A stretch of DNA of 64,000 nucleotides from UBA1845 sp002338715 (GCA_035344155.1 DAORAL010000031.1:3241-67240), one strand, 5' to 3'; counted from the first letter of the stretch, positions 52,680 through 61,790 are shown. Made by a program: numbers and translations. The notes: a model not told the origin generated them from the sequence alone.

Positions 52680-53702
52680 ATGAATCGAGAAGCAGCCGAC
52701 AACATCCCGCCTGATGCTCAACCCGACGTCATCGCGCCGAAAGCCAAGCCGCTTGTTCGATTCATCCTGGCGCTGGGCAATCTTCATCGACGATGTCTCG
52801 GGTTTGTCTTTGCGCTAATCGGTCCCAAGATCTCGTACACACTGACCGGATACGGCGCCCGCGTGATGTATTGGCTGCTTGTCCCACTCAAAGAACGAAG
52901 CGAAGCATTGTGCGGTGCGGCGCTGGCCGGTCGTGTTCCCGAAGGCGACATACCAGCCATCGCCAGACAGTCGTTCATCAATCGATCGCGCAACCTCACC
53001 GACCTGATGTTAGCCGCTCACCGCTTGAATCAAGGCAATTACGAGCGCGTCGGCGGAAAGCTGCCGGAACCATTCTTAAGCTGCATGCTGGCGGCTCAGC
53101 GCGAACGACGCCCCGTGATACTTGTCACGGGATACTATGGTTCCTTCGACATGCTCCCGATTTTTCTCGGTTACAACGGCGTCAAGACGTCAGCCGTCTA
53201 CCTCCCCCACCCCAATCGCGGTTTCGACGAATACCGCAAACGCATCCGCGGCCAAAGCGGTTGCGAACTCATACCCGTGCAAAGCGCTACCACGCGGCTT
53301 GAGCAGGTGCTGGAAGATGGCGGCACCGTCGCACTGGTCGCGGACCACCACGCATCACGCCGCGGGATCGAAGTCGAGTTTCTGGGCATCCCCACGCGGG
53401 CGATGTCGACGGTTGGGATATTGGCCTGTCGACACGGCGCCGAAGTGGTGACGGCTGGCTTGCGTCGGGTGGGGACCGACTTTCGCTTTCAGTTTGAAAT
53501 CGAAGACACGATCATGCCCGACGACTGGAAGGACGAACCGAATCCGGTCGAGTGGGTGACGCGTCGCTATATGAAGGGAATTGAGCAGTTGATACTGCGC
53601 GAGCCTGCGCACTATCTATGGGGATACGCACGCTGGGGAGAAGCCCATGCCAGGCAGATCACCAGCCGCACCAAGCCAGAATCGGAGGAAAATACGGCTT
53701 AG
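52680..53702 (+). CDS. LpxL/HtrB-like acyltransferase homologue with altered active site
   Basis: 340 residues of the lipid A biosynthesis acyltransferase family, which transfers acyl chains to lipid A precursors at the inner membrane. The family block is recognisable: 'RRPVILVTGYYGSFDMLPIFLGYNGV', 'RGFDEYRKRIRGQSGCELIPV', 'VLEDGGTVALVADHHASRRGIEVEFLGIPTRAMST'. The catalytic HxxxxE motif (normally GHxGNWE) reads GYYGSFD here, so His is Tyr152 and Glu is Asp157. Either chemistry differs or the protein is inactive. One N-terminal membrane-associated segment is likely. The gene converges on a 51-residue secreted peptide gene with a 4-bp overlap. Confidence 0.82.
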   Translation: MNREAADNIPPDAQPDVIAPKAKPLVRFILALGNLHRRCLGFVFALIGPKISYTLTGYGARVMYWLLVPLKERSEALCGAALAGRVPEGDIPAIARQSFINRSRNLTDLMLAAHRLNQGNYERVGGKLPEPFLSCMLAAQRERRPVILVTGYYGSFDMLPIFLGYNGVKTSAVYLPHPNRGFDEYRKRIRGQSGCELIPVQSATTRLEQVLEDGGTVALVADHHASRRGIEVEFLGIPTRAMSTVGILACRHGAEVVTAGLRRVGTDFRFQFEIEDTIMPDDWKDEPNPVEWVTRRYMKGIEQLILREPAHYLWGYARWGEAHARQITSRTKPESEENTA

Positions 53703-53854
53703 CTGTTACCGGCAGAATCGGCAATCGCCAATCCCAAACCGATCGACGTATCGACGACGTTAAAAAATCCGGCAAACGCCTTCTCGCTGAGCGGAAAGCC
53801 AAACATGAATGCGACGGCTCCTGCAATCCAAAGGCGGGTCTTACTGAAACGCAT
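53699..53854 (-). CDS. Small secreted peptide, 51 residues
   Basis: The ATG at 53854 has AGGAG ten bases upstream, which supports a real gene shorter than most annotation cutoffs. The product starts MRFSKTRLWIAGAVAFMFGF with a signal peptide ending near AFA. The mature peptide is only about 23 residues and Gly/Ala/Asp-rich (GFFNVVDTSIGLGLAIADSA). It overlaps the end of the convergent acyltransferase-like gene by 4 bp. No family was recognised. Confidence 0.65.
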   Translation of the reverse strand: MRFSKTRLWIAGAVAFMFGFPLSEKAFAGFFNVVDTSIGLGLAIADSAGNS

Positions 53855-53952
53855 GTTGTACGGCTCCTGTGCTGAATAGGGTGACTCAACAACGACGCCG
53901 TGATTGTATGCCAAACCAAGTGGACGTCACGCGCCCGATCAAAGATTTGCGG

Positions 53953-56397
53953 TCAATTCCCCACGCTTGCAAGCGGCACATCCATCACGGGATGCGCCTG
54001 CCAATCGGGCGCATCAAAATGCCACCATTCCGTGTCGAGCGCGACGAAGCCTTCCGATTCCATCGCCGCCCGCAAGAGGTTGCGATTGCGACGGGAGGCT
54101 GGCGACCCGCCCTCATAGTCCTGGTGGGCGGCTTCCGTGAAGTCGTCATAGCCCGTGGGCATTTCCAACTCATGTCCGTCCGCATCAACCAGCGTCACAT
54201 CAACAGCGCATCCGCGGTTGTGTCTCGACCCGTCCTTGGGGTCGGCGACGTAGCGCGGATCGGGGACCAGCTTCCACATTTTCTTCTGCACCGAGAGCGG
54301 GCGATATCCGTCGTAGATTTTCAGCCCCAATCCACGTTCGCGAAGACCCGCCTGCACCCGGGCCAACCGGTCAGCCGCGTTCTTGCGCAACAGGCAGGTG
54401 GCCTGCGGATACAACTGCTCGCCCGTGAAATTGTCGGTGGTCGCGTACCGAAGATCGAGCACGATGCCCGGTACGACGTCGGCGACTTTGACAAGCGGTT
54501 GTTGTCCATCGACTTGCGCGACAACGTTTGAAGGCGATGCGTTGTTGCAAATCAACTCATCGATGCGGCTGGCCATCTCAGACAAATACTCTGCGCCCCT
54601 CGGATGATTGACCATTCCCGCGATGAGATAGAAGTGATCGCCATGTCGCACCCGTGCAGTGTCCAAATGCCAATCGCGCCAGGTACCGCTCTTTCGCAGA
54701 ATCGAATCGGCTTTGGATGACAAACCTTTGACGAACTTGGATTGACCGTGCTCGAGTTGCTCGGACGCGAATATCTCCAGCATGGTGATCGACGCTTCTG
54801 CATTGACCAACTTCAATTGCTCCATCAGCAGGTAGTAGCGCAGACACTGCCGAACCGTCGCGCCGTGCGAATGATCGTGAATCGGATCACCGATGCGCGG
54901 CGAATCTTTGCCGTAGTGCTTGCCGTACCACAACCCGCCGCCGTGATCCTTGTCGAAGAATTGATAGCGTTTGGACTGTGCAATCTCCTGCACCTTTTCG
55001 ATCCCGATCATCGCACCGTACTTGGCAGCTAACACGTTGTCGGAATTCTTGATCATCCGTCCCAACTCGTCGCGCACGTCGTCGGGAAGATTCGTCGCGG
55101 CATCGGGATGGGTTTCGAAATACGCCAGCAAAATCGCGATCTTCGGCACGCTGGCTCCGTAGAACATGCGGTCGGGCTCGATCATCGCCAGCTTTTGATC
55201 GTTGAGCGACAGCACCCCGAACGACCGATCATCAGCCTTGATTTCAAGGGTTTTTCGCACGTCCTGATCGATTCGCTCCAGCGCGGTTTGGAGTGATGCG
55301 TCGGTCTTTGAATCGTAATCCAGGCGATAACCTTGCAGGCGCTGCGCTTCCATCCACGTAAGCGGCGGTTGCTTGATCGCGTCGATGCGCTTGGCCTGCT
55401 GCTGGTTCCACGCGCGTTGCAATGCGTCTGGCGACACGTCCGTCACGCTGTCGTCGTCAAGCAGTTTCTTGATCAGCGTTTCGGCGTTGTCGCGAAGGCG
55501 CATGAAGCGCGCGCCCACACACTTCTTGTCGCCATTGAGATAACCAACCAGTTCCTGTTCACGAACCGCTTTCCCAGCCGAGTGCAGAAAATCCACCGTT
55601 CCATCGTCGGCGATCGCGACAAGCCCGGTATGACCAACCCACTGCGACGCTTCGCTGCCGCGCACGATGTTGACGAAATCGCCGGCTTGCAACTCGTCGA
55701 GAATCTCGGGGACGCGTTCTTTCGGAATGTACGAGTCGGTGATCGGTTCGTCGGGAATGTCTTGCCCGATGCCAAACTTCTTGAAGTAGCGCGCGCGTCG
55801 ACACACCTGCGTAAAAGGCACTTGCACTTTGCCTTCGCCGAGCTGCGTCGTCAGGTCAACAAACAAGTCGGCATTGTTTCGATTCCAGTCGGCTGCGGTG
55901 TAATGGTTGCGGGTAAGCATGCCGATGCGCCCGCCTTTGTAGCGCAGTCGCTGAAGCGTTTGCAGAAACGAAGGGAAGTCATCCGACAACGCCATCGAAT
56001 AGATGTGCTCGCAAAACGTCAGACAATCGCTGCGCGAAAGACAGTAAAGCGGATCGGGATCGTACGTCTCAAAGGGATACTCACCGAGCAGGTAGATGTC
56101 GTAGGGCTGCCCAATGTTCTTGCGTCCAAGATGAATCACGCGCTCCGTCAGGTTCGGATGGGTCGACTTGATGCCTCCGATGTACTGACCGAGCTCGTTT
56201 TCGGTGAAGGTGTAAAGCTGTCGCCCCTCCGCCCAATCCAGATTGGGGGTTGCTTTTTTCTGATTTTCGAAGGTATCCGGCGTGGGCGTCTTTGGGGTGG
56301 AAACCCTATGACAACCGGCTTGAATGACCAATGCAGCCACAATCGCCATATGACCCAATGAAGCCAATGGATGGCGGGCATAAAGTATGCCAATCAT
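53953..56397 (-). CDS. Triple-domain murein enzyme: DUF1460 + serine beta-lactamase-like + VanX dipeptidase
   Basis: 814 residues from the ATG with GGGAG eight bases upstream. The signal ends in a lipobox (VIQAGC, Cys29). Domain 1 (about 45-330) is DUF1460-like, an NlpC/P60-type amidase, with SRSDCLTFCE (Cys125) and GHTGLVAI (His256). Domain 2 (about 370-620) is a class A beta-lactamase/penicillin-binding fold with SVPK (Ser416, Lys419), SDN (452-454) and KSGT (569-572). Domain 3 (about 635-800) is a VanX/DdpX D-Ala-D-Ala dipeptidase with zinc ligands His726, Asp733 and His793 and catalytic Glu790 (EWWHFD). All key residues are intact. It should cut murein peptides in the periplasm. It is divergent from the ROK regulator. 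Confidence 0.9.
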   Translation of the reverse strand: MIGILYARHPLASLGHMAIVAALVIQAGCHRVSTPKTPTPDTFENQKKATPNLDWAEGRQLYTFTENELGQYIGGIKSTHPNLTERVIHLGRKNIGQPYDIYLLGEYPFETYDPDPLYCLSRSDCLTFCEHIYSMALSDDFPSFLQTLQRLRYKGGRIGMLTRNHYTAADWNRNNADLFVDLTTQLGEGKVQVPFTQVCRRARYFKKFGIGQDIPDEPITDSYIPKERVPEILDELQAGDFVNIVRGSEASQWVGHTGLVAIADDGTVDFLHSAGKAVREQELVGYLNGDKKCVGARFMRLRDNAETLIKKLLDDDSVTDVSPDALQRAWNQQQAKRIDAIKQPPLTWMEAQRLQGYRLDYDSKTDASLQTALERIDQDVRKTLEIKADDRSFGVLSLNDQKLAMIEPDRMFYGASVPKIAILLAYFETHPDAATNLPDDVRDELGRMIKNSDNVLAAKYGAMIGIEKVQEIAQSKRYQFFDKDHGGGLWYGKHYGKDSPRIGDPIHDHSHGATVRQCLRYYLLMEQLKLVNAEASITMLEIFASEQLEHGQSKFVKGLSSKADSILRKSGTWRDWHLDTARVRHGDHFYLIAGMVNHPRGAEYLSEMASRIDELICNNASPSNVVAQVDGQQPLVKVADVVPGIVLDLRYATTDNFTGEQLYPQATCLLRKNAADRLARVQAGLRERGLGLKIYDGYRPLSVQKKMWKLVPDPRYVADPKDGSRHNRGCAVDVTLVDADGHELEMPTGYDDFTEAAHQDYEGGSPASRRNRNLLRAAMESEGFVALDTEWWHFDAPDWQAHPVMDVPLASVGN

Positions 56398-56604
56398 GCG
56401 TGATCTCCCATCTACTAAGAGCGGTTTTTGTGCTAGAATGCGACCTACAAAGACATATTTGGGCCGAACGAATGATGATTTCCGGCTTCGACGTTGTCCA
56501 TGAACGGCTCCCCAACAATTCTCGTGGCCGTCATCAACCAATCAAGCCAAATCGCTGCTGGCGGCAATTTAATACCTTGACTGAATTTAATTGTATCAAT
56601 TTCA

Positions 56605-56633
56605 TTGAATCTCCGCTAGAACATTAATAAGAT
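56605..56633 (+). promoter_or_regulatory. Candidate promoter for the ROK regulator gene
   Basis: TTGAAT and TAAGAT are separated by exactly 17 bases in an AT-rich stretch, about 40 bp before the ATG at 56675. The fit to the sigma-70 consensus is moderate. An AT-rich imperfect palindromic zone just upstream (56578-56605) could hold an operator. Confidence 0.4.
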
Positions 56634-56674
56634 AGGTTTTGCGGAGATCGGGAATAGATACGGATTCCGATCTT

Positions 56675-57892
56675 ATGAATTTCGCGACGATCAGACCCAT
56701 GGATTGGCAGGTTCTTCAAGTGGTGCATCGCCTCGGGCCCTTACCGCAACATAAACTCGCTGACCACCTGGGCCGACAACGGTCCACCGTCAACGGGGCG
56801 ACGCAGCGGCTGATGGCTTCGGGTTGGTTGCAAAAGGTAGGTCAGTCCGGTCAAGGCCGAGGCCGACCCGCCATTCTTCTCGCGGTGAACCGCGCGATCG
56901 GGTGCTTTGCAGGCATCGACATCGCAGCCGACGAGTTGCACTTGGCGTTGGTTGCGGCTGACGGTCATCCGATGGGTCGCGCCACCGTCGTCCTCGGTGA
57001 AGACCGAACGCTCGACATGGTGCTCGAACAAATCGATCTTGCGTTACGCGGATTGCTTTCGCAGATCGATCTCGGTCTGAAGAACATTCTCGGATTGTGG
57101 GCAGGAATCAACGGAGCGGTCGATCGCCTCGGCAACGTCGTCACGTGTGCATCGTTGGGATGGCATAACGAACCGCTCGGTAAACTGCTCACCGAGAAAT
57201 ATGAAACCAACGTGCTCGTGCAGGGTGCAGCCACCGCGATGAATGCAGCGGCTGAATCCCTCATGGGAGCCGGGCGCGACGCGTCAAGCCTCGCCTACTA
57301 TCGTGCGGGGCAAGGCATCAGCGCACGATTCGTTCAGCAAGGACGCCCCCTTGCAGGCGCAACGCAGCGTGCGGGTGAACTTGGTCACGTCGTTGTGGAA
57401 CCGGGCGGTCGGAAGTGTCCTTGCGGTAACCGCGGTTGCCTTGAATCCGTCGCCTCGGGTCCGGGCATCGTCGCCGGCGTGAAAGAGCTTGATCGCAACG
57501 ACATACCGAAGCGCGTTTTGAAAGCGATTGACGAAAAACTGCCAACGCAGGAAATCGTTCATGCGTGCTTCGATCATTACAAGGAGATCGATACAAAGCC
57601 ATTCTCGACGCTGCTGTATCGCAAGATGAATTTCATCGCGCTGGGCGCTGCGATGGTGGTAGCGGCATACGACCCGGAAGTCCTGGTACTCGGTGGGTAT
57701 CTGTTTGAAAACAACCACGCGTTGCGCGATGGCGTGCACCGGCGACTTCGGGAGATGGTTTTGGACTGGGATCTTCGCAACCTCAAAGTTGTCGAAGGAG
57801 AAGTCATCACGCAGGACCGTGCGGTTGGCGGAGCGGCTGAGGTTTGCCAGCGGTTTTGGGCAAATCCACGCGGCGTTGTCGCACACGATTAA
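56675..57892 (+). CDS. ROK-family transcriptional regulator (NagC/Mlc type)
   Basis: 405 residues from the ATG at 56675 (56699 is an alternative). An N-terminal winged helix-turn-helix ('QHKLADHLGRQRSTVNGATQRLMASGWLQKVG') is followed by a ROK sugar-kinase-like domain. The latter has FAGIDIAADELHLALV, the zinc signature 'GRKCPCGNRGCLESV' and 'VLVLGGYLFENNHALRDGV'. NagC-type members sense phosphorylated amino sugars and repress uptake and degradation genes. A NagB-type deaminase gene follows 210 bp downstream in the same orientation, so this protein likely controls it. The divergent murein-enzyme gene could be another target. Ligand and operator are not proven. Confidence 0.88.
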   Translation: MNFATIRPMDWQVLQVVHRLGPLPQHKLADHLGRQRSTVNGATQRLMASGWLQKVGQSGQGRGRPAILLAVNRAIGCFAGIDIAADELHLALVAADGHPMGRATVVLGEDRTLDMVLEQIDLALRGLLSQIDLGLKNILGLWAGINGAVDRLGNVVTCASLGWHNEPLGKLLTEKYETNVLVQGAATAMNAAAESLMGAGRDASSLAYYRAGQGISARFVQQGRPLAGATQRAGELGHVVVEPGGRKCPCGNRGCLESVASGPGIVAGVKELDRNDIPKRVLKAIDEKLPTQEIVHACFDHYKEIDTKPFSTLLYRKMNFIALGAAMVVAAYDPEVLVLGGYLFENNHALRDGVHRRLREMVLDWDLRNLKVVEGEVITQDRAVGGAAEVCQRFWANPRGVVAHD

Positions 57893-58042
57893 GTTTCATT
57901 CGGTGCACGAGTCTCAACTTGTCTCCGGGTGATCCGATTGGCCCCAAACGGTCGATGCATGGGTAAACGCACGAGTCGATTGGAAGCCTGAGACAAGAAA
58001 GCAACGAGACAAGAGAGCAGACAGGATTGAGTTTGCGTGTTC

Positions 58043-58081
58043 GCCAGGGGAAGGGCCTCGGCAAAATCGCAGCAACCTGGC
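58043..58081 (+). other. Possible stem in the nagB leader
   Basis: GCCAGG and CCTGGC can pair around a 27-base interior that contains AAGGGCC and GGCAAAATC segments, about 20 bp before the ATG of the NagB-like gene. It may be a regulatory leader structure, but I cannot match it to a known riboswitch. Confidence 0.25.
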
Positions 58082-58102
58082 AGGCACCGAAAGGAATGAC
58101 CG

Positions 58103-60514
58103 ATGGCGAGTCAAGTGACGGCCAAAACTGTTTCAACCGACCAACCAAAATCTGAAAACAAAAAGTCGCGCGAATCTCAAACGATGAGTCCCGTCGAGCA
58201 GATCGCACTCAAAGCCAGCGGATACGATCTTCGCTATGGGCCGCTGGAGCGCATCGGTTCGGTCATCGTTGACAACTTTCCGCGCCTCGGTCGATTGACG
58301 GCTGTCCGCTTCCTGGAATGGGTTCTGCAAAACCCAACCGGTTCGGTCGCGCTTCCCACAGGCAAGACGCCTGAATACTTCATCAAGTACGTGATGCACT
58401 ACCTGCGCAACTGGAACCGCAAAGACGTGCGGGCTGAGTTGGAATCGATGGGCCTCTCGACCGATCGCAAACCGGTCATGGGCGACCTGCGGTTCGTGCA
58501 GATCGACGAGTTCTACCCAATCGACACGCGGCAGCACAACAGCTTCCGCTATTACGTCAACAAATATTACCTTGGCGAATTCGGGCTCGACCCGGCTAAG
58601 GCCATGCTGATCGATCCGAGCCACATCGGTATACCGCGCGGTCTGCGCATCACCGATGTCTTCCCGGAGATGACCGTCGACTTGACGCTGCGTGTGCGAA
58701 AAGCCAAGTCGCTTCTCGAAAAGCGCCAGCAAGCCGTCCTCGAACAGGTCGACCAGTTCTGCACCGAATACGAACGCAAGATTCGCGGCATGGGCGGCAT
58801 CGGATTCTTCCTAGGCGGGATCGGACCGGACGGACACATCGCCTTTAACGTGCGCGGGGCCGACTTCTATTCCACCACGCGACTCTTCGAGCCCAACTAT
58901 GAAACAAGGGCCGCGGCTGCCAGCGACTTGGGCGGTATGGAAGTCGCACGATCGAAGCACGTCATCACCATCGGCTTGCAGACGATCACGTACAACAAAA
59001 ACGCGGTGGCCATCATCATCGCTGCCGGTGAAGCAAAAGCCAAAGTGGTGGCCAACACGATTCAGTCCGAGGCGATCAACCGCTTCCCCGGTTCGGCGCT
59101 TTCGGTGCTGCCGCATGCACGCTTCTACCTGACGAAGGGGGCGGCGAAACGATTGACGAATCGTTCGTTCATTGACTTGCAGCGTTGCGAAACCGTGTCC
59201 GATCGACAAGTCCACAAGATCGTGATGGACCTTTCGCTCGACAACAACAAGGCGATCGAGACGCTCACCGAAGCCGACTTCAAAGCCAACCGCTTCGGCG
59301 CGGAACTGCTCACGAAAACCAAGCAGACCCCGCAGGCTTTGAAGGAACTGACGCACAAGCAGATTCTCGACAACCTGATCAAAGGCAATCGCCCGATCGA
59401 GCAGAAGAGCTTCCTGCACACGGCTCCACACCACGATGACATCATCCTGGCCTACCTGCCGTATGTGACGAACCTTGTCCGTCGCAGCAGCACGGTGCAC
59501 CACTTCGCGTACATGACCTCCGGGTTCAACGCAGTGACCAACAGCTACATGCACAACGCCATCGAAGACGTGCTCAAGCGGATGAATCGCGGCGAGTTCG
59601 ATGAACTGCTGGCCAACCATTACTTCGATCCGAACAGCACGCAGGCCCGCAAAATCGACGTGTCGTACTACCACGAGGGAGCGGCCCGCAACCACGAAGA
59701 CAAGAAGACCGAAGCCGTCTCGCGCCGCCTGCTCCGCAACCTGTTTGAGGTATACGAAGAAGACCGGGCTGACAACATCAAAGAGCGTTGTGCCGAACTG
59801 CTCAACTACTTCGCGACGCAATATCCCGGTAAGAAAGACATCGCCATCGTTCAGCAGCTCAAAGGCCGCGTTCGAGAGTACGAATCGGAACTCAAGTGGG
59901 CGTACTATGGGTTCCTCGGAGAAGCTGTCCGCCACCTGCGACTCGGTTTCTACAAGGGCGATCTGTTCACCGAACCGCCGCGCATCGACCGCGACGTTCC
60001 GCCGATCCACGACCTGCTGCGCGAGGTGAACCCCGACATCGTCACCGTCGCATTCGACCCCGAAGGCAGCGGACCCGACACGCACTACAAGGTTCTGCAA
60101 GCCGTCTCGCAGGCGCTGAAGGAATACGAGAAGGAATCGGGCCGTCACGACATCCGCGTGCTCGGTTACCGAAACGTGTGGTTCAAATTCCACCCATCCG
60201 AATCGAACCTGTTCGTGCCGACGTCGCTGACGCACCTGACCGACATGGACAACTGCTTCGACAGTTGCTTCAACACGCAGAAGACAGCCTCCTTCCCGAG
60301 CTACGAGATGGATGGCCCGTTCTCGCGCCTCGCCCGCAAGATCCAGGTCAAGCAGTTCGACCAGATCAAGACCATGCTCGGCGAAGATTTCTTCGTCAAC
60401 AGCAAGGACCACGGCATGCGGGCGTGCAGAGGCATCGTCTACCTGAGCGACATGGCCCTTCCCGAGTTCTACGCAGCATCAGAAGAACTGAAGAACGTCG
60501 CCGAAGCGATGTAA
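58103..60514 (+). CDS. nagB: Glucosamine-6-phosphate deaminase fused to PIG-L-type deacetylase domain
   Basis: 803 residues. The N-terminal 350 residues are a NagB-type isomerase/deaminase: ALPTGKTP (84-91), QIDEFYPID (about 133-141) and the signature GGIGPDGHIAFN (238-249). It would convert glucosamine-6-phosphate to fructose-6-phosphate and ammonia. The C-terminal 380 residues are a PIG-L/LmbE-type deacetylase with the metal motif PHHDD (442-446) and 'FDPEGSGPDTHYK', which could act on N-acetylglucosamine derivatives. The ATG follows AAAGGA at eight bases. It lies downstream of the ROK regulator, consistent with amino-sugar control. A coupled deacetylation-deamination is inference. Confidence 0.88.
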   Translation: MASQVTAKTVSTDQPKSENKKSRESQTMSPVEQIALKASGYDLRYGPLERIGSVIVDNFPRLGRLTAVRFLEWVLQNPTGSVALPTGKTPEYFIKYVMHYLRNWNRKDVRAELESMGLSTDRKPVMGDLRFVQIDEFYPIDTRQHNSFRYYVNKYYLGEFGLDPAKAMLIDPSHIGIPRGLRITDVFPEMTVDLTLRVRKAKSLLEKRQQAVLEQVDQFCTEYERKIRGMGGIGFFLGGIGPDGHIAFNVRGADFYSTTRLFEPNYETRAAAASDLGGMEVARSKHVITIGLQTITYNKNAVAIIIAAGEAKAKVVANTIQSEAINRFPGSALSVLPHARFYLTKGAAKRLTNRSFIDLQRCETVSDRQVHKIVMDLSLDNNKAIETLTEADFKANRFGAELLTKTKQTPQALKELTHKQILDNLIKGNRPIEQKSFLHTAPHHDDIILAYLPYVTNLVRRSSTVHHFAYMTSGFNAVTNSYMHNAIEDVLKRMNRGEFDELLANHYFDPNSTQARKIDVSYYHEGAARNHEDKKTEAVSRRLLRNLFEVYEEDRADNIKERCAELLNYFATQYPGKKDIAIVQQLKGRVREYESELKWAYYGFLGEAVRHLRLGFYKGDLFTEPPRIDRDVPPIHDLLREVNPDIVTVAFDPEGSGPDTHYKVLQAVSQALKEYEKESGRHDIRVLGYRNVWFKFHPSESNLFVPTSLTHLTDMDNCFDSCFNTQKTASFPSYEMDGPFSRLARKIQVKQFDQIKTMLGEDFFVNSKDHGMRACRGIVYLSDMALPEFYAASEELKNVAEAM

Positions 60515-60578
60515 CAAGAGAAATCGCGCCGCATCCACCGTATAATTCAATAGCTATGGATGAGGTTTTCATGAACCG

Positions 60579-60614
60579 GGTGCCCCGCCCTTGAGCGTAG
60601 CGGAAGGGTGGGGG
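60579..60614. repeat. Palindromic repeat family B, copy 2
   Basis: GGTGCCCCGCCCTTGAGCG followed by TAGCGGAAGGGTGGGG. Matches 32580-32614 and 61791-61827 with few changes. Located 65 bp after the NagB-like gene. Confidence 0.8.
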
Positions 60615-60691
60615 ACGATGCCCGTGCCGCAGATGTTGTCAGCGCGAATGCAAGTTCAACACAGATGCCGAGTCGCAAAGGGGTTAAAGCG

Positions 60692-61738
60692 ATGAATCTC
60701 TTTACTCATCAGCGCGGAAGATTGTCTTGGGAATGCTTGACAGCGTGCCTGCTAATCGCGACGTTGCCGGCTCGGGCGGAAACTCCCACCAACACACAGC
60801 TGATCGCCGCGATGCCTGCAGCGACTGAGAGCGTACTCGTTCAACGTATCAAGGTTTTGGCGTCGGACGAGTCGGCTTTGCAGAAGGATATCAAATCGGG
60901 TATCGATAGTCTCGGAAACGTTCGTTACGAAAGAGAGCGCAACGACCTATTGGGCGTGGTTCAGGAGTACGTGGCAAAGGCAAATCCAGTGGTATTCGCT
61001 GAAGGCGGATCCGAGTTCACGTACCTTGTCGGAACAAATGGCGCCGATATTGGTGTCGGGAATTACAAAAGCCGATCGATCTGGTATGTCGAGCAGCCGC
61101 TTGATGCGTTGAAAAAGCGCCTCGCCGAGAATCGGGATTTGACAGAAGGCGTTACCAATTCTGTCTTGGGAGATGTAACGGTCTACCAGACCAAGGTTTC
61201 CAAGTACGGCATGAACGGCGAGGAGGTCGTGCCGATTGAGGAATCGCTGCTTGTTGCGCTTCCATCTGACCGCTGTGTGGTCATCACCGAAGATGCGCGC
61301 GAGATGGAGCAGATTCTGGCGGGCTTGAAATCCAGCGCCGCAGAACTGCCTCGAAAATGGCAGGCGGCAGCTTCCAACCTGGACCTGGAATCCCCCATCG
61401 TTCTACTTAGATGTTATGACCTCAAGAACGAATTGGACGCGTATTCTCCGACAAACCCGAGCCACTGCCCCTCCAACTGTGTGAGCGTTGATTCGGTGGC
61501 ACTGGTTCTGCCATCCGCTCGGCAAGTGTCGCTCCGAATGAATTGTATTTCGAACGAGCCGCAGAAGGTTGTCGCTTTCTTCAATGACCTTCTGCTTAGT
61601 CAGGATGAATACCGCTGGAAGACAACCTTTGATGCCACAGGATTTGAAGCCGAGATCGTTGTCATGGACGATCAACGCGAAAAGGCGCATTCCTTGCTGT
61701 CGCTATACGCACTCTTTGGACCAAACGTGTTCATCTGA
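60692..61738 (+). CDS. Secreted protein of unknown function, 348 residues
   Basis: Not recognised. The ATG has AAAGGGG upstream at eight bases. The signal peptide is in 'LSWECLTACLLIATLPARAE'. The mature part is a mixed alpha/beta domain with 'TESVLVQRIKVLASDESALQKDI', 'DVTVYQTKVSKYGMNGEEVVPIEESLLVALPSDRCVVITEDA' and 'VAFFNDLLLSQDEYRWKT'. It resembles repeats of DUF-type proteins that compare predicted and observed values, but no family can be named. Its composition is more AT-rich than its neighbours. It lies between two copies of repeat family B. Confidence 0.72.
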   Translation: MNLFTHQRGRLSWECLTACLLIATLPARAETPTNTQLIAAMPAATESVLVQRIKVLASDESALQKDIKSGIDSLGNVRYERERNDLLGVVQEYVAKANPVVFAEGGSEFTYLVGTNGADIGVGNYKSRSIWYVEQPLDALKKRLAENRDLTEGVTNSVLGDVTVYQTKVSKYGMNGEEVVPIEESLLVALPSDRCVVITEDAREMEQILAGLKSSAAELPRKWQAAASNLDLESPIVLLRCYDLKNELDAYSPTNPSHCPSNCVSVDSVALVLPSARQVSLRMNCISNEPQKVVAFFNDLLLSQDEYRWKTTFDATGFEAEIVVMDDQREKAHSLLSLYALFGPNVFI

Positions 61739-61790
61739 CTAGTTTGGCTGCGCCGGTGATGGATGATGGACGCATTCCGACCATCGTTTT

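Noticed and set aside
58020..58102. Known riboswitch (SAM, cobalamin or glmS type) before the NagB-like gene
   Set aside because: Some short motifs look similar, but the conserved core order of those riboswitches is not present.
58811..60412. Minus-strand frame of 533 residues opposite the NagB-PIG-L gene
   Set aside because: It is the complement of a well-supported coding region and shows no motif or ribosome binding site.
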